From Microcebus murinus (taxonomy: Eukaryota; Chordata; Mammalia; Primates; Cheirogaleidae): DNA of 64,000 nucleotides. The notes beneath the pieces were generated by a model. It made no database searches, had not been told where the DNA came from, and saw only the letters and a program-made list of their open reading frames with translations. The translations under genes were made by a program, and so were the position numbers. Every line of letters begins with the position of its first letter. The first letter of the stretch is position 1. Shown here in pieces: positions 60,541 to 64,000 of this stretch. Location: NCBI RefSeq assembly GCF_040939455.1, contig NC_134104.1, positions 142,450,501-142,514,500 of the forward strand, given 5' to 3'.

Positions 60541-61439
60541 TAATCTGCAAAGTGCTTTTGAAGAACCTAATTGAGAATGATGGTCATAGAAAAGTCACCA
60601 GATTGAAAGCTGACACTAAAGAGGCAGCAACTATCTGTAACAATGAAGAAGAAAAATCCCAGGATTATGAAAACAGTGCGTTTAGAAATGGGATTAGATG
60701 AAGATGTGTGTTGGTATTTATAAACTCAAGAGTTTAAGGGATCATGCAAGAAATATAGTTCAAATGCTCCTTTAATACTTGCAATCTCTCCATAATGTCC
60801 AACAACATTAAGTTCCTGTACTTTGGGCTTGCCTACCATTTGAAACTGTATCTTCTATTTCCTGTGGCATACATTCTCTTAACTGCCTTTTACTCTACCC
60901 ATTGCTACAGTAGACAGCTTGGTTCAGGAGTGACTTGACATCTCTCAGCTATCAAGTGTCTACATTTCTTCTGTAGTTCTCACAGGCCATAGACAGAAAT
61001 CTACAGGAACCCACTGGCATGCACTCATACAAATATATGGAAATGTGAAGGATTTCCTAACTTCATGTTGCAAATCTGATCAATGTGGCATAGGAGCTAG
61101 CTCTATTCCTTAAGCAGAAAATTCTCAATTACTCAAATGGGTCAAGTTATACATGACCAATTTTGAGGAATCAAGCAGAATTAAGCCACAGTTGCCAGAA
61201 CAGTGAAAAGCTCAATAGTGCCCCCCTTGTATTTGTTTTCCTTCTTTTACTTTTCTGTAGTTTCCTTTTACCCACTCCTCTTCCCTTGAATTACTTTCTA
61301 AAGCAAACTACATATATACACCTTTTTCTTTGACTCTGCTTTCTGAAGATAGGGCACTTATGGGCCAGCATGAAGACAGATTCATTCCAATCCTTACCTA
61401 ACATAGAATGAAGCCTCAAGGCTTTCTGTCCTCATTCAC
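60541..61439. other. Unassigned intergenic sequence
   Basis: No gene or repeat recognised. Confidence 0.5.
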
Positions 61440-64000
61440 TTATATTTTTAATATTTTTTATTTCAAAATATTAGTGGGTACAAATGTTTTCTTTAGATGG
61501 ACATGTTGTATAATGCTTGAGTCAGGGCTTTTAGGGTACCCATCACCAGAATAGTATACATTGTACCTGATGGGCAAGATTTTACCCCTCACCCCTGCCC
61601 CCTTGTTAGTTTCCAATATCTTTTACACAACTTTATGATAATATGTACCTATTAACTAGCACCCACTTATTATTGAGAACATATGATGTTTGTTCTTCCA
61701 TTTCTAAGATACTTTACATAGGATAAGAGTCTCAAGTTCCATCCATCCAAGTTGCTGCAATGACATCATTATAGTAATTATTATAGTATATTCCTTTTTA
61801 TGGCTGAGTAGTACTCCATTATATATATATATATCAGATTTTCTTTAGCCACTCTTCAGTTGATGGGCACTGAGGTTAATTCCATATTGTTGCAATTGTG
61901 AATTGCACTGTGATAAACATTCAGGTACAAATGTATTTTTGATATAATGACTTCTTTTCCTCCAGATAGATACCCATAATGAGATTGCCAAACAATATAA
62001 AGAGTCTACTTTTAATTCTTTTAGAAATCTCCATACTATTTTCCATAGAAGTTGCACTAATTTACAGTTCTACCAACAGCGTATAAGTGTTCCATTTCAA
62101 CACATCTGCACCAACATCTATAGCTTTTTGATTTTTTAAAATACTGACCATTCTGACAGGGGAAAGATGATATCTCATTGTGCTTTTAATTTTCATTTCC
62201 CTGATGATTAGTGATGTTGAGCACTTTTTCATATATCTATTGGACATTTTTCTATCTTCTTTTGAAAAAAATCTGTACCTATCCTTTGCCCACTTCTTGA
62301 TGGGGTGATTTGGTATTTTCTTGCTGATTTGCTTGACTTTGTTGTAGATTCTGGCTATTAGTCCTTTGTAAGATTTATAGCTTATGAATATTTTCTCCCA
62401 GGCTGTAGGTTTGTTTACTTTGTTGATTATTTCCCTTGCTATACAGAAACTTTTAAATTTAATTAAAATCCATTCATTTATTTTTTTTGTTGCTGTATTT
62501 GCCTTTGAAGTCTTGGTCACAAACTCCTTGCCTAGACTGATGCCTACAACAGTTTTTTTTCTATGGTTTCTCTCAGAATTTTTATGGTTTCAGGTCTTAC
62601 ATTTAAGTCTTTAATCCATCTTGAGTTAATGTTTCTGTATGGTGAGAGATAGGTATCCACTTTTATTATTCTGCATGTGGCTATCCAATTTTTCCAGCAC
62701 CATTTATTGAACATGGCAATCTTTCCCCAGTGTTTTTGCCTTCCTTTTTGAAGATCAGATGGTCCTAGCTATATAGTTTTATTTCTGGGTCCTCTATTCT
62801 GTCCCATTGGTCTATGTTTCTAACTTTATACCATTACTATGCTGTTTCGGTTACTATAGCCTTGTAGTATAATTTGAAGTCAAGTAATGTGATGCCTCTA
62901 GATTTGTTCTTTTTTGCTTAAGATTGCTTTGGGTATTCAACCTCTTTTTTGCCATATGAAGCTTAGGGTGATTTTTTACAGATTCATGAGAATGGTGGTA
63001 TTCTGATGGGAATTCATTAAGTCTGTAAATCACTTTGGGTAGTATGAACATTTTAACAGTGTTGATTCCTCCAACACTTGAGCATGGGATGATTTTCCAT
63101 TTGTTTGTATCATCTATGATTTTTTCATCAGTGTTCTGTAGTTCTCTTTGTAGAGATGTTTCACCTCCTTGGTTATATACATTCCTAGGTATTGTATTTT
63201 CTTTGCAGCTTTTATAAATGGTATCATGTTCTTCATTTCATTCTCTACTTGACTGTTATTAGTATATAGAAATGCTACTGATTTGTGGACTCTGACTTTA
63301 TAATCTGAGACTGTGCTGAATTTATTTGTCAATTCTAGGAGTCTTTTGGTGGTGTCTTCAGAGTTTTCTAGATATAAGATCATATTATGGGCAAAGAGGA
63401 ATAGTTTGAACTCCTCTTTCTCCATTTGGATGTCCTTTATTTCTTTCTCTTACCTGATTGCTCTGGCTAGGACTTCAATATTTTGTTGAATAGAAGTGAT
63501 GACGCTGGGCACCTTGTCTTGTGCCAGTTCTTAAGGGGAATGATTTCAACTTTTCTTCATTATTGTGATATTGGCTGTGGGTTTGTCATATATGGCTCTT
63601 ATTATTTTGAGATATGTTTCTTCTGTGAGTAGTTTATTGAGGGTTTTATCATGACGGGGTGCTGGATTTTTATCACATACTTTTTCTGCATCTATTGAGA
63701 TAATCATATGGTCTTTTATTTTACTTCTGTTTATGTGGTAAATCACATTTATTGATTTGCATATATTATATCATCCTTTTATCCCTGGGATGAAACCCAC
63801 TTGATCATGGTGGATTATCTTTTTGATGTTTTGTTGAATTTGGTTTCCTAGTATTTTGTTGAAAATATTTACATCTGTGGTCAGAAGGGATATTGGTCTG
63901 TGGTTTTCCCTTTTTTGTTGTATCCTTTCCTAGATTTGTTATCGAAGTGATACTAGCTTCATAGAATGAACTAGGGATGATTTCCTCTTTCTTAATGTAA
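61440..64000 (-). mobile_element. L1, minus strand, continuing past the window end
   Basis: The 3' UTR at 61,440-61,850 ('caaaatattagtgggtacaa', 'acccatcaccagaatagtat') is a different and more decayed subtype than the 41.6, 54.2 and 56.4 kb copies. ORF2 follows on the minus strand in broken pieces. The C-terminal region lies at 62,062-62,520 ('[16 protein letters not shown]'), and the RT end at 63,114-63,425 contains 'LFLFAHNMILYL' where the catalytic F-A-D-D should be, so the active-site aspartates are lost. RT text continues to the window edge. Confidence 0.9.

Overview
The window looks like gene-poor, AT-rich intergenic DNA from a primate nuclear genome. I found no intact host gene, no tRNA or rRNA gene and nothing prokaryotic. 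The organism call rests on its repeats. MIR and L2 fragments and MaLR LTRs indicate a placental mammal, and 7SL-derived monomers of the FLAM/Alu type indicate a primate. The 3' end shared by the young L1 copies (a T-rich lead into 'ATTATGGGGGTACA' on the antisense strand) is the type I associate with lemurs and galagos, so I lean to a strepsirrhine. That last step is from memory, not a search.

Layout. 1-1,492: an antisense L1 whose 5' UTR is joined directly to the distal third of ORF2. 5,573-9,198: a plus-strand LTR retrovirus relic whose gag-pol interior is largely replaced by other sequence, including a GC-rich block that reads like two exons and an intron of an immunoglobulin-repeat host gene. 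10,026-18,058: an antisense class I-type provirus with paired LTRs, 4-bp flanking repeats, decayed pol and env, and other LTR-like blocks nested inside. 18-41 kb: mostly unassigned sequence with MIR, L2, MER5-type and old L1 pieces, a 126-bp tandem duplication, a 41-bp Alu stub with its own target-site duplication, and a small 5'-inverted L1.

41,567-45,568 is the most informative locus. It is one retrotransposed unit whose 3' part is an L1 (3' UTR and most of ORF2) and whose 5' part is the 5' end of SNRPD2 mRNA (spliceosomal Sm protein D2), both on the minus strand. A perfect 15-bp target-site duplication flanks the whole unit and not its parts. This is the signature of reverse-transcriptase template switching from L1 RNA to a cellular mRNA. 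The SNRPD2 part also carries a short out-of-order piece of its own downstream coding sequence, suggesting further jumps.

45.6-64 kb: an old L1 tail, a poly(A) tract with 17-bp direct repeats (a tail-only insertion), two MaLR LTRs, long CA and GAAA/GGAA microsatellites, a FLAM monomer, old plus-strand L1, several younger antisense L1 copies (one with a 5' inversion), a small inverted-repeat DNA transposon and MIRs. The window ends inside another antisense L1. Nothing here acts as a pathway; the region records successive L1, ERV and DNA-transposon insertions.
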